Source: CBDFKB01 sp965248715 (GTDB lineage Bacteria; Pseudomonadota; Alphaproteobacteria; Rhizobiales; Rhizobiaceae). From it: a stretch of DNA of 64,000 bases. Below are positions 8,653 to 18,152 of the stretch, piece by piece; positions within the stretch are counted from its first letter, which is position 1; each line of letters begins with the position of its first letter. A model generated the notes under the pieces. That model was not told where the DNA came from. It saw nothing but the letters and a program-made list of their open reading frames with translations, and did not search any database. The stretch is taken from the NCBI GenBank assembly GCA_965248715.1, contig CBDFKB010000007.1:62001-126000 (forward strand), given 5' to 3'. A program made the translations under genes and the position numbers.

Positions 8653-9681
8653 GTGAGCGAACGACTTGAAGACATTGCCATTGCCATGACCGCAGAAGGC
8701 AAGGGCATTTTGGCGGCCGATGAATCCAGTGGCACAATCAAGAAGCGGTTTGATTCGATCGGCATCCCATCGTCCGAAGATAACCGTCGCGACTATCGAG
8801 AAATGCTGTTTCGCGCTGACAAAGCAATGACAAAGCACGTGTCAGGCGTGATCCTGTTCGAGGAAACCTTGTACCAAAAAGCGGCCGATGGCACGCCCCT
8901 GGTCGACATCATCAAGAACGCCGGTGCAGTTGCCGGCATCAAGGTCGACAAGGGTGCCAAGCCGCTGGTCAATTGCCCGGGCGAAACCGTTACCGAAGGC
9001 CTGGACGGCTTGCGTGAGCGTCTCGCCGATTATCACCAAGCGGGCGCAAGGTTCGCCAAATGGCGTGCGGTGATCGCCATTTCTGACAACGCGCCAAACG
9101 CCAATGCGATCAAGGCCAACGCCCATGGGCTGGCGCGCTATGCGGCACTGTGCCAGGAGGCCGGCATCGTGCCAATCGTCGAACCCGAAGTGCAGATGGA
9201 CGGTGCCGGCGCTGTGCACACGATCGAGCGTTGTGGCGAAGTCACTGCATGGGCATTGCAGATGCTCTACAGCGAATTATACGATGCGGGAGTAACGCTG
9301 GAAGGCACGGTTCTCAAGCCGAACATGGTGGTTCCGGCCAGCAATTGCCCGGTGCAGGCATCGGTCGAAGAGGTGGCGGAAAAAACTGTTCGGGTGTTAA
9401 AGGCCCATGTACCGGCAGCCGTGCCGGGTATCGCATTCTTGTCCGGCGGCCAGTCGGAAACCGATGCAACCGCCCATTTGTCGGCGATGAACGCGATGTA
9501 CGACCTGCCGTGGAAACTGACTTTTTCTTATGGTCGCGCGTTGCAGGCGGCAGCGTTGCAGGCATGGGGCGGCGATCCGCAAAATGTCAGTACGGCCCAG
9601 GCGGCGTTTTCCCATCGGGCACGCATGAACGGGCTTGCCGCGGTGGGCAAATGGGACTGGAACGCCGAAAAAGTGGCCTGA
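8653..9681 (+). CDS. Class I fructose-bisphosphate aldolase
   Basis: A 342-residue Schiff-base aldolase cleaving fructose-1,6-bisphosphate. The family motif GKGILAADESSGTIKKRF is near residue 18, and the Schiff-base lysine lies in LEGTVLKPNMV. It starts at a GTG with a strong GGAGG site 6-7 bases upstream. It closes the tkt-gap-pgk cluster. Its stop abuts the convergent stop of the next gene with no spacer. Confidence 0.94.
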   Translation: MSERLEDIAIAMTAEGKGILAADESSGTIKKRFDSIGIPSSEDNRRDYREMLFRADKAMTKHVSGVILFEETLYQKAADGTPLVDIIKNAGAVAGIKVDKGAKPLVNCPGETVTEGLDGLRERLADYHQAGARFAKWRAVIAISDNAPNANAIKANAHGLARYAALCQEAGIVPIVEPEVQMDGAGAVHTIERCGEVTAWALQMLYSELYDAGVTLEGTVLKPNMVVPASNCPVQASVEEVAEKTVRVLKAHVPAAVPGIAFLSGGQSETDATAHLSAMNAMYDLPWKLTFSYGRALQAAALQAWGGDPQNVSTAQAAFSHRARMNGLAAVGKWDWNAEKVA

Positions 9682-10554
9682 TCAGCGGGTCGGAACCGGC
9701 TCGTCACCGCGATAGTCGTAGAAGCCTCGGCCGGATTTGCGGCCGAGCCATCCTGCTTCGACATATTTGACCAATAGCGGGCAGGGTCGGTATTTCGAAT
9801 CTGCCAACCCGTCATGCAGCACCTGCATGATCGACAAGCAGGTATCGAGCCCGATGAAGTCGGCAAGCTGCAACGGGCCCATCGGGTGGTTGGCGCCAAG
9901 CCGCATCGAAATATCGATGCTCTCAACATTGCCGACCCCTTCATACAGTGTGTAGATCGCCTCGTTGACCATTGGCATCAAGATGCGGTTGACCATGAAG
10001 CCGGGAAAATCTTCCGACACGGCTATGGTCTTTTTGAGGGAAGCGACGAATTTGCGCGCGGTCTTGAATGTATCGTCGTCGGTGGCAATACCGCGTACCA
10101 GTTCGACCAGTTTCATCAATGGCACCGGGTTCATGAAATGGATACCAATGAACCGTTCCGGACGATCGGTCGATGACGCCATGCGGGTGATCGAAATCGA
10201 CGATGTGTTGGTGGCAAGCACCGCCTGCGGGTTCAGCAGCGGGCACAATTTGGCGAATATCTTGCGTTTGATCGCCTCATCCTCGGTTGCCGCCTCGATC
10301 ACTATGTCGGCATCGGCTAATGCTTCCATGGAATTCGCCGCGCCAATGCGCTTGATCGCCACCTGATGTTCTTTTTCGGAAATCTTTTCGCCGACAACCT
10401 GACGCGCCATATTGCCGTTGATGGTTGCCAGACCGGATTCGATGGTTTCCGGCGACAAATCGTTTAACAACACGTCATAGCCAGCAAGCGCGGAAACATG
10501 GGCGATGCCGCCGCCCATTTGTCCTGCACCAATCACGCCAATGGTCTTGACCAC
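9682..10554 (-). CDS. 3-hydroxybutyryl-CoA dehydrogenase
   Basis: A 290-residue NAD-dependent 3-hydroxyacyl-CoA dehydrogenase. The Rossmann motif GVIGAGQMGGGIAHV opens the protein. NTSSISIT and the catalytic-histidine segment GIHFMNPVP follow, with the C-terminal helical domain after them. It interconverts acetoacetyl-CoA and 3-hydroxybutyryl-CoA, in butyrate or polyhydroxybutyrate metabolism. An acetyl-CoA acetyltransferase elsewhere in the window (56293) would feed it. The 153-bp spacer upstream holds no clear promoter. Confidence 0.93.
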   Translation of the reverse strand: MVKTIGVIGAGQMGGGIAHVSALAGYDVLLNDLSPETIESGLATINGNMARQVVGEKISEKEHQVAIKRIGAANSMEALADADIVIEAATEDEAIKRKIFAKLCPLLNPQAVLATNTSSISITRMASSTDRPERFIGIHFMNPVPLMKLVELVRGIATDDDTFKTARKFVASLKKTIAVSEDFPGFMVNRILMPMVNEAIYTLYEGVGNVESIDISMRLGANHPMGPLQLADFIGLDTCLSIMQVLHDGLADSKYRPCPLLVKYVEAGWLGRKSGRGFYDYRGDEPVPTR

Positions 10555-10707
10555 TTTCTACTACCCCCAAATTATCGGGTCCGCGTTGCCGCCGACCACA
10601 TTTTCTTGCCCAAACAATTGTTTATTGCACTGGGCTGGCAAAATAAAGACGCTGGCTGATTTGCCTTGACACTGTACCATTTGCCGCAATGCGTATCTTC
10701 TATTTGA

Positions 10708-11631
10708 TCAATGCAGGAAAATCGGGTTGGTCCACGCGTGTTTGCCGGCCCGGTCGATTACCGAAACCCTTATCCACGGGCTTTGGCGAAATTTCGAAAG
10801 CTTGATCTCGGCAGTAGTCATCGAATGGCCGTGCACCGGGGTGGCGGCAGTACCTTGACCTAATACAACGGCGGTTGAAACCGCCGAACTGACAACCGTT
10901 ATGCGATCATTATCGATCTCAACGTGATCGATGCGCGGGCCTTGGGAAGAATAATGGCGCCCCGCCTTTAACGCCGCAAGCAGGCTTTCCGGCGTGTTTT
11001 CCTCAGCCTTGACCATCACCCAGCCACCAAAATGATCCGGCTCATAAAAATGGGCGTCATCGGTCGCGATCAGATCGAGTTTTCGGCCCTCGCTCAATAA
11101 CAAGTCAAGGGTTTGAAACCCGTCCGGTCGGTCGGCGCCGATCGCACAACCATGATTGTATATTTCAACCGCATGGGCCGCCTCAATCGTGCGCGCATCC
11201 GCCATGGTAAGTCCGGACCATTGCGGGTGGGCGATGGCAACGAATGCGCCGGCAGCGCGGGCCCGTGCGGCAATATCAGCACCACATTCTTGGCCATCGA
11301 CCGGCGTTAAATGCGGTGCCTCCGGCGGTGTAAAATCCTGCGGTAAGCCAACCGCTAAGATGTGCCACAACTGGCCGTTTTGCATGGCGCCAGAATGCAG
11401 TTCGGCGCCCAAAATCGTGGTAAAGGTATTGTCGCGATAAGGCTTGGTATCGGCGATCGGGTAGTCGAACAGGCCGACCAGATGATCGGTCAGTGAAATG
11501 AAATCATAACCCTCGGCCTTATAGCGCCGGCACACTTCTTTGGGTGTCAATACGCCGTCGGACAAGGTTGAATGGGTGTGCAGATTGCCGCGAAAAAAGC
11601 GGCCGGGCGCGGCAAAGGCTTCTGGAACCAT
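10708..11631 (-). CDS. PHP-domain phosphoesterase-like protein (CehA/McbA-like)
   Basis: A 307-residue protein with the PHP metal-binding motifs: FRGNLHTHSTLSDG at the N-terminus, FISLTDH, VAIAHPQWSG and LIATDDAHF. PHP proteins bind two or three metals and hydrolyse phosphate esters. Stand-alone members of this subgroup have mostly unknown substrates. It lies downstream of three FAD amine oxidoreductases on the same strand, about 60 bp from the nearest, and may share their transcript. Confidence 0.8.
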   Translation of the reverse strand: MVPEAFAAPGRFFRGNLHTHSTLSDGVLTPKEVCRRYKAEGYDFISLTDHLVGLFDYPIADTKPYRDNTFTTILGAELHSGAMQNGQLWHILAVGLPQDFTPPEAPHLTPVDGQECGADIAARARAAGAFVAIAHPQWSGLTMADARTIEAAHAVEIYNHGCAIGADRPDGFQTLDLLLSEGRKLDLIATDDAHFYEPDHFGGWVMVKAEENTPESLLAALKAGRHYSSQGPRIDHVEIDNDRITVVSSAVSTAVVLGQGTAATPVHGHSMTTAEIKLSKFRQSPWIRVSVIDRAGKHAWTNPIFLH

Positions 11632-11689
11632 AGTGTCATCTCCCTAAGGTCAGGACCATTTCAGCGTTCGGTTGATGGGTCGCCTAATA

Positions 11690-12997
11690 TCAGCCAAGTA
11701 CCGAGAAACTGCTATTTGGATTGATCTCGCGCTTTCTGGAATAGAACCCGGTATCGATCCTCACCCCGGTATAGGGCATGGCAAATTGCAGCGGGTTGGT
11801 GTCCTGGTCATTACCGCTTTCACAATAGCCGATCATTTGCGCCATCATCATGCCGGCGATCGGAGCGTTTTTGTACTGATTGCCGCTGGTGCCGATCGCC
11901 ATATAAAAACCGGGCAGCGATGATTTGTCATAGATCGGGATCCAGTCCTCGGTCACGTCGTAAAGGTCGACCACGCCGGAACTGGTGTTGGGGATGCCAA
12001 GGTTCGGCACCCGCTGGCCATAACGGTGCGCCTGATGGGTCCACTGCTCGGTAAACTCGCGGTTATAATCGAGATCGTCGACAAATTCTCGCTCATCGCA
12101 TTCGGGGTCCTCGCTGCCAATTAGGATATTGTTGCCTTTTTCTGGTCGGCAATAGCAGGCGATATCGCTGTCGGAAACCACAATGCCGTCTTCGTAAAAG
12201 TCAAACCCTTTAGGCGCCGGCACGTGCACCACTTCCTGGCGTAGCGCCTTGGTAGTGATCGTCATATCGTCGAGTACACCGGCCATGGCGTTGATCTTGG
12301 AAGAGGCAGGGCCGGCCACATTAATGACGATCGGCGCCCGCACCTCGCAGCCATCATCCAACGTCACGCCGGCAGTGCGGCCGTTTTCGGTGATAATGCC
12401 AGTCACCGACTTATTGAACAAAAAGCGTGCGCCCTTAGCTTCGGCGGCGCGCTGCAAATTATGGGTCGACAATTGCGGGTCGGTGACATAACCGGCGGTT
12501 GGGTAAAACACGCCACCACGCACTTCGCCTTTGTTGTCCGGTTCGCCAAACCCAGCATCGCCCATGCGTTTCGGTGGCCAAAAGCTTGCCAGATCATAAA
12601 TCGGCAGCTTTTCCTTAACTTTGTCATTGTCCCACAATTCATAGGGGATCGACAATTTGTCACTATTGGCGATGTGTTTAGCCATGAAACCGTTTTGTGG
12701 TGTGCGCATGATCAAACAGCCGGTTTCGCGAAATTCAGCCAGGCCGCGCTCGTCTTCCACTTCCAGATATTGCGCCCAGTCGCGCCAGTAGAAATACCCT
12801 TCATAGGCAAACGCCGTGCCCTCATAGGTGGAATAATGCACCCGGATGATAGCACAAGAACCCGAGGTCGGTCCGTAGCCGGCGGCCGGATTGCGGTCGA
12901 TCGACAAGGTCTTGTAACCCTGTTTCGCCAACTCGAACGCGGTAGCCGCGCCGATAACACCGGCGCCGATGATAATGGCGTCTGTTTGATTAGTCAT
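11690..12997 (-). CDS. FAD-dependent amine oxidoreductase (sarcosine oxidase beta/DAO type)
   Basis: A 435-residue flavoprotein of the D-amino-acid oxidase superfamily. The FAD dinucleotide motif AIIIGAGVIGAATAFELAKQG is at the N-terminus, and GTSGNQYKNAPIAGMMMA near the C-terminus is the second FAD contact region. I chose the ATG at 12997 because GGGAGGG lies 8 bases upstream, not the ATG 21 bases earlier. It stands beside two dimethylglycine/sarcosine dehydrogenase-like genes, so an N-methylated glycine or related secondary amine is the likely substrate. Confidence 0.85.
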   Translation of the reverse strand: MTNQTDAIIIGAGVIGAATAFELAKQGYKTLSIDRNPAAGYGPTSGSCAIIRVHYSTYEGTAFAYEGYFYWRDWAQYLEVEDERGLAEFRETGCLIMRTPQNGFMAKHIANSDKLSIPYELWDNDKVKEKLPIYDLASFWPPKRMGDAGFGEPDNKGEVRGGVFYPTAGYVTDPQLSTHNLQRAAEAKGARFLFNKSVTGIITENGRTAGVTLDDGCEVRAPIVINVAGPASSKINAMAGVLDDMTITTKALRQEVVHVPAPKGFDFYEDGIVVSDSDIACYCRPEKGNNILIGSEDPECDEREFVDDLDYNREFTEQWTHQAHRYGQRVPNLGIPNTSSGVVDLYDVTEDWIPIYDKSSLPGFYMAIGTSGNQYKNAPIAGMMMAQMIGYCESGNDQDTNPLQFAMPYTGVRIDTGFYSRKREINPNSSFSVLG

Positions 12998-13053
12998 TTC
13001 GTTGCCCTCCCCATTCAAAACACAATATAATTTGGTGCAGATAAGCGGTTTGA

Positions 13054-15468
13054 TTATTGGCGCATGCGCGCGCCCGATGGATCATGTGGCGATTGCTCTA
13101 TTACTGTCGCTGGGCATTCCTCGCCGACAATATGGACCGACAATTTGGTGCCCGGCGCAACATGATCGGTATCGATCATCGCCATCGCCAGGCTTTGTTG
13201 GAGACAATGGCCGTAGGCGCCGGAAGTAACATAACCAACCCGCCTGCCATCCGCCCACACCGGCTCATAACCGCTGGCGTCGGCATCGCTGGAGTTGACC
13301 GCCAGCGTAACGACCCGGCGTGCCGGTCCGCTGCTTTGTTTTTCCGCCAACGCCTTTTCGCGGCCGATGAAGTCACCCTTTTTGAAAGCGCAAAACCGGT
13401 CCATGCCGGTCTCGCCCGGGGTATATTCCTGGCGGAATTCAGCCGACCAGATGCCGAAACTTTTCTCGATCCTGAGCGACAGCAGCGCATTCATGCCGGT
13501 TTCGACCAAGCCGCTTTCGGTCCCGGCCGCTAATAATTGCCGGCGCAAGGTAATGTGTTCGGCCGCCTGGCAGTGGATTTCGTACCCCAGTTCACCGGCC
13601 ACCGACAAGCGTCCGACCTTGGCGCGGATAAGGCCAACATCCATGGTCGTGCAGCCAAGGAACGGCAATGCTTGGTTGGACAGGTCGGCTTCGGTCAGGC
13701 GGGCAAGGATTTCGCGGGAATTGGGTCCAGAAAGGCTGAAACCAACCATGTGATCTGATACATCGCGCAGCAAAACGTCGCCAACCAGATGGTCGGCAAA
13801 CCAGCGCAGGTGCCATTCGCGCAGATAATAGCTGCCCATGATCCACCAGGTGCCGTCGCCCCAGTTAAACACGGTCAGATCGCCCTTTAGTCTTCCATCT
13901 GGCGCCAGCATCGGTGCCAATTTCGCCCGGCCCGGCTCCGGCAGCCGACAGGCCATCACATGGTCGAGCCATTTGGCCGCGTCGGCCCCGGTAACTTCGT
14001 AACGCGAAAAGCCTGAAATATCGAGCAGGCCGGCGTGCGAGCGGGTCTTGCGGCATTCCTCGCCAACTATCTCAAACGCGTTCGAGCGTTTTAACGTTGG
14101 GGTTTCTTCGAAACCCTTCGGCGCAAAATAGATCGGCACCTCCAGCCCCCAACTTTCCCCCCAACAGGCCCCGGCTTGGCTCATCGCATCATGGGCCGGC
14201 GCACATTTTAGTTTGCGTCCGGCCGGCAATTGCTCATTGGGATAGGTCATTACGAAGCGGCGCGAATAGAACTGGCCCGTGGTTTGGCGAATATATTCAC
14301 GGTTGGAGGCAAACTGGCCGTAACGGGCGATGTCCATCGGCCAGGCGTCCGCCTCGGTCTCGCCATGGATCATCCATTCAGCCAAGGTTTTGCCGACGCC
14401 GCCGCCTTGCAGAAAACCGGCCATAACGCCGCAGGCGAGCCAGTAATTCTTAACCCCGCGCACCGGTCCGACCAACGGGTTGCCGTCCGGTGAAAAGGTG
14501 AACGCGCCATTGACCCAGTTCTTGATGCCGACCTCTTGCAGGCACGGATAGCGGTTAAACGCCAGTTCCAGTTCGTCAGATATCCGGTCGATATCTTCTT
14601 GCAGGAGTTCGAAACCATAATCCCACGGCGCCCCATCCATCATCCAGTGGCGATGGTTGACCTCGTAAATGCCGACCAGGATGCCCTTTTGGTCCTGGCG
14701 CATATAGGTAAAGCCTTCGAGATCTACCGTCATCGGCACTTCGAAATCGAGCGCGGCGAGTTCAGGAATGGTATCGGTCACCAGATAATGGTGCGATAGC
14801 GGCGACAATGGCAGGTCGAGCCCGGCCATGCGGCCAACTTGTTTCGCCCACAGACCGCCGGCATTGACCACATGTTCGGCGTGGATCGTGCCCTTTTCGC
14901 ATACCACATCCCAGGACCCGTCGGCGCGCTGGTTGAGTTCCAGGACCCGGTTGTTCTGGATCACCGTAGCGCCGCGTTTTTTGGCCGCGCCGGCATAGGC
15001 GTGCACGGTGCCGGTGGTGTCGATATAGCCTTCACGGTCGGCCCAAAGCCCACCGATCACCCCGGTGGTGTCCATGATCGGGCACCGCTGTTTGATCTCC
15101 TCCGGCGTCATCAAATGGCAGTCTTCGATGCCGATAGTCTGGAACACCCGGTAGGCCGCTTTGAGCCACTCCCAGCGCTCAAGTGTCGAGGCGGCGGTAA
15201 TCCCGCCGGTCATGTGCAAGCCGATGTTCTGGCCGGATTCCTTTTCGACTTCCGACAACAAATCGATGGTGTAGGCCTGTAGTGCCGCCATGGTCGGATC
15301 GGCGTTGAGCGCGTGAATGCCGCCTGCTGCATGCCAGCTCGATCCAGCGGTCAGTATTGAGCGTTCGACCAGGGCCACGTCGCTCCAGCCGAATTTCGCC
15401 AGATGGTACAAAAGGCTGGCACCGACCACGCCGCCGCCGATCACCACTACCCGATAATGTTCACTCAT
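13054..15468 (-). CDS. Dimethylglycine/sarcosine dehydrogenase-like flavoprotein (copy 1)
   Basis: An 804-residue, two-part enzyme. An N-terminal FAD oxidoreductase domain (roughly residues 5-370, motif VVVIGGGVVGASLLYHL) is joined to a C-terminal aminomethyltransferase-like (GCV_T) domain (roughly 430-795). SSWHAAGG near residue 46 contains the histidine that carries covalent FAD in mammalian dimethylglycine dehydrogenase. Such enzymes demethylate dimethylglycine or sarcosine and pass the one-carbon unit to tetrahydrofolate. The start at 15468 replaces a TTG 18 bases upstream. It is a tandem paralogue of the next gene upstream. Confidence 0.87.
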   Translation of the reverse strand: MSEHYRVVVIGGGVVGASLLYHLAKFGWSDVALVERSILTAGSSWHAAGGIHALNADPTMAALQAYTIDLLSEVEKESGQNIGLHMTGGITAASTLERWEWLKAAYRVFQTIGIEDCHLMTPEEIKQRCPIMDTTGVIGGLWADREGYIDTTGTVHAYAGAAKKRGATVIQNNRVLELNQRADGSWDVVCEKGTIHAEHVVNAGGLWAKQVGRMAGLDLPLSPLSHHYLVTDTIPELAALDFEVPMTVDLEGFTYMRQDQKGILVGIYEVNHRHWMMDGAPWDYGFELLQEDIDRISDELELAFNRYPCLQEVGIKNWVNGAFTFSPDGNPLVGPVRGVKNYWLACGVMAGFLQGGGVGKTLAEWMIHGETEADAWPMDIARYGQFASNREYIRQTTGQFYSRRFVMTYPNEQLPAGRKLKCAPAHDAMSQAGACWGESWGLEVPIYFAPKGFEETPTLKRSNAFEIVGEECRKTRSHAGLLDISGFSRYEVTGADAAKWLDHVMACRLPEPGRAKLAPMLAPDGRLKGDLTVFNWGDGTWWIMGSYYLREWHLRWFADHLVGDVLLRDVSDHMVGFSLSGPNSREILARLTEADLSNQALPFLGCTTMDVGLIRAKVGRLSVAGELGYEIHCQAAEHITLRRQLLAAGTESGLVETGMNALLSLRIEKSFGIWSAEFRQEYTPGETGMDRFCAFKKGDFIGREKALAEKQSSGPARRVVTLAVNSSDADASGYEPVWADGRRVGYVTSGAYGHCLQQSLAMAMIDTDHVAPGTKLSVHIVGEECPATVIEQSPHDPSGARMRQ

Positions 15469-15507
15469 ATGTCGCTGCCTTGCCAATTTGCCGCCGCCTG
15501 ATGGTGG

Positions 15508-17937
15508 CTACATCCGCATCCGCTTGCCTTCGGGGTCAAACAGCGGCTCGCGATTGATGGTCGCCTTGTACATGCCGCCGATGATCTCGATTTCAAAGCC
15601 GGATTCATGGTCGGCCAGTTCGACCGGAATGTAGCCTTGCGCCAGGGATTTTTCGACCCAATGGCCATAGCCGCCGGAGGTTACCCAGCCCACCACCTTG
15701 CCGTTATGGAAAATTGGCTCATCGCCAATCACATCCGCATCGTCCGCATCAACAATGAACGATACCCGCCTAAGCTTGCCACCGCTTTCGCGCTCAGCAA
15801 CCGCCGCATCGCGGCCGATAAAATCATTTTTCGCCAAGGCGACAAACCGATCCATGCCAGCTTCGAACGGCCCGTAAATCGGCCGCAATTCACGGAACCA
15901 GGTCGGAAAGTTTTTTTCCAGGCGCATGGTCAAGAGCGCCCGCATGCCGAAATTAACCATGTTGAATTCGGCACCGGCCTCAGTGATGGCACTATAAAGC
16001 CGGCGTTGGAATTCCGGCCTTACCCAGATTTCATAACCAAGATCGCCGGTATAGCTCATCCGGTTGATCATCACCGGCACTCCGGCAATGTCCATTTCAC
16101 GGAAATCCATGAAGCGGAAATTGTCGCCGGAAACATCGTCGCCAGTCAGCTTCTCCAGCACCTGACGGGCGTTTGGCCCGGCGATCGACAGGCCGGTCAG
16201 GCTGAGGTTGAATGCTTTGATCTCAACCGACCCATCGCTTGGCAAATGGCCCTCAAACCAGCGCATGTGATAGATTTCCGCCTGGCTCGACCCCCACATC
16301 ATGAACCGCTCGTTAGAAGCCTTGGCGATGGTGAAATCGCCGATCAGCTTGCCGTTTTGATTAAGCATCGGGGTTAGGATTATCCGGCCGATCTTTGGCA
16401 TCCGGTTGGTCATCAATTGCGATAGCCAACCTTCTGCGCCCGGCCCGGTGATCTGATATTTGGCGAAGTTGGAAATTTCGGTGAGGCCCACCCGTTCGCG
16501 CACGCCGCGCACCTCGTTGCCGACATGTTGGAAATCGTTGGAACGGTGGAAGGAGAAGATGTCGCGCGCCTCCACCCCTTCAGGCGCAAACCATAACGGA
16601 GTTTCCAGGCCCCAACTGTCACCCATCACCGCGCCATTGGCGAGTGCCAGATCGTAAATCGGTGTGGTCAAATGCGGGCGCGCCGCCGGCAATTCCTCGT
16701 TGGGGAAGCGGATGCGGAAGCGGCGCGAATAGTTTTCACGCACTTTGTGATTGGTATAGGCGAGTGTCGCCCAGGTGCCATAGCGCGCCACATCCATACC
16801 CCAAATGTCGAAACCTGGGTCCCCGTCGACCATCCAGTTGGCAAGGGTCAAACCGACGCCACCACCCTGGCTGAAGCCGGCCATGACGCCGCAAGCGCAC
16901 CAAAAATTGCGCAACCCGCCTACCGGGCCGACCAGCGGGTTGCCGTCGGGCGCAAAAGTGAACGGGCCATTGATAACCTTGCGCAGGCCAATTTTCTCAA
17001 ATGCCGGGAAATGTTTGAAGCCCAACTCCAGCGACGGCGCAATGCGATCGAGATCGGGTTCGAGCAGATCTTGGCCGAAATCCCACGGGGTCCGGCGAGG
17101 GCTCCACGGGGTTGCCGCCTGCTCATAGGTGCCGAGCAACATGCCGCGACGCTCTTGGCGGACATAGATTTCGCCGCTGAAATCGATCGCGTGGATCATT
17201 TCCTTGCCGGTCGCCTGGTTGTGTTCAATTACTTCCGGCATATCTTCGGTCAACAGATAATGGTGTTCCATTGCCAGTATCGGCAATTCGATGCCAACCA
17301 GGCGACCGACCTCGCGCGCCCACAATCCGCCAGCATTAACCACATGTTCGGCGTGGATTGTGGCTTTTTCTGTGATCACATCCCAGGTGCCATCGGCGCG
17401 CTGCACCAGTTCGGTTACCCGGTTGTTAGTGACAATTTCAGCACCCTGGATCCGCGCCGCTTTGGCATAGGCCATGGTAGCGCCGTAGGGATCAAGATGA
17501 CCTTCGACCGGGTCCCACATGGCACCGACAAAATATTTTTCGTCCATCAACGGAAATAACTGCTTGGCTTCTTTGGCCGAGATAATCTCGGTGTCCATGC
17601 CAAGATAGCGGCCACGGGCATGGGCCATTTTCAGCCATTCCAGGCGCTCGGGCGTATCGGCCAGAGCCACGCCGCCGGTCAGGTGCAGGCCGCATTTTTC
17701 GCCGGAAATTTCCTCCAGCTCCTTGTACAGGCCAACCGTGTAGCTTTGCAGCTTGGCGACGTTTGGGTCGCCGTTCAGGGTATGAAAGCCGCCGGCAGCA
17801 TGCCAGGTCGAGCCTGAGGTCAATTGCGCACGCTCAACCAGCAGCACGTCTTTCCAACCGGCTTTGGTAAGGTGATAAAGCACCGAACAGCCCACTACGC
17901 CGCCGCCAATGACGACCGTTTGATAATGTTTTTTCAT
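15508..17937 (-). CDS. Dimethylglycine/sarcosine dehydrogenase-like flavoprotein (copy 2)
   Basis: An 809-residue paralogue of the adjacent downstream gene with the same architecture: FAD domain (VVIGGGVVGCSVLYHLTKAG), STWHAAGG with the potential covalent-FAD histidine, then the folate-binding GCV_T domain. Two non-identical copies in tandem suggest different substrates, for example dimethylglycine and sarcosine, along a betaine degradation line. This is the first gene of the minus-strand run 17937-10708 and diverges from the UDP-glucose dehydrogenase gene across a 215-bp spacer. Confidence 0.87.
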   Translation of the reverse strand: MKKHYQTVVIGGGVVGCSVLYHLTKAGWKDVLLVERAQLTSGSTWHAAGGFHTLNGDPNVAKLQSYTVGLYKELEEISGEKCGLHLTGGVALADTPERLEWLKMAHARGRYLGMDTEIISAKEAKQLFPLMDEKYFVGAMWDPVEGHLDPYGATMAYAKAARIQGAEIVTNNRVTELVQRADGTWDVITEKATIHAEHVVNAGGLWAREVGRLVGIELPILAMEHHYLLTEDMPEVIEHNQATGKEMIHAIDFSGEIYVRQERRGMLLGTYEQAATPWSPRRTPWDFGQDLLEPDLDRIAPSLELGFKHFPAFEKIGLRKVINGPFTFAPDGNPLVGPVGGLRNFWCACGVMAGFSQGGGVGLTLANWMVDGDPGFDIWGMDVARYGTWATLAYTNHKVRENYSRRFRIRFPNEELPAARPHLTTPIYDLALANGAVMGDSWGLETPLWFAPEGVEARDIFSFHRSNDFQHVGNEVRGVRERVGLTEISNFAKYQITGPGAEGWLSQLMTNRMPKIGRIILTPMLNQNGKLIGDFTIAKASNERFMMWGSSQAEIYHMRWFEGHLPSDGSVEIKAFNLSLTGLSIAGPNARQVLEKLTGDDVSGDNFRFMDFREMDIAGVPVMINRMSYTGDLGYEIWVRPEFQRRLYSAITEAGAEFNMVNFGMRALLTMRLEKNFPTWFRELRPIYGPFEAGMDRFVALAKNDFIGRDAAVAERESGGKLRRVSFIVDADDADVIGDEPIFHNGKVVGWVTSGGYGHWVEKSLAQGYIPVELADHESGFEIEIIGGMYKATINREPLFDPEGKRMRM

Positions 17938-18152
17938 CTAATTTCCACTCGTTCCGGCGTTGGTGCCGCATACCTTTACATCAGAGTTGGATCGACAGCG
18001 ATATCCCCCGAATGCGAAATCTGCGACCCAATATGCGTCAATTTGCTGCTGCACAAGTTGCCGTGCGTGGCGGGTGGAAACTTGCATTCGGCGCGCAAAA
18101 AATGCAGTTGGATCGCGTCTTGCCGGATTGGCCGGTTGCAAGCGGGGTAACA

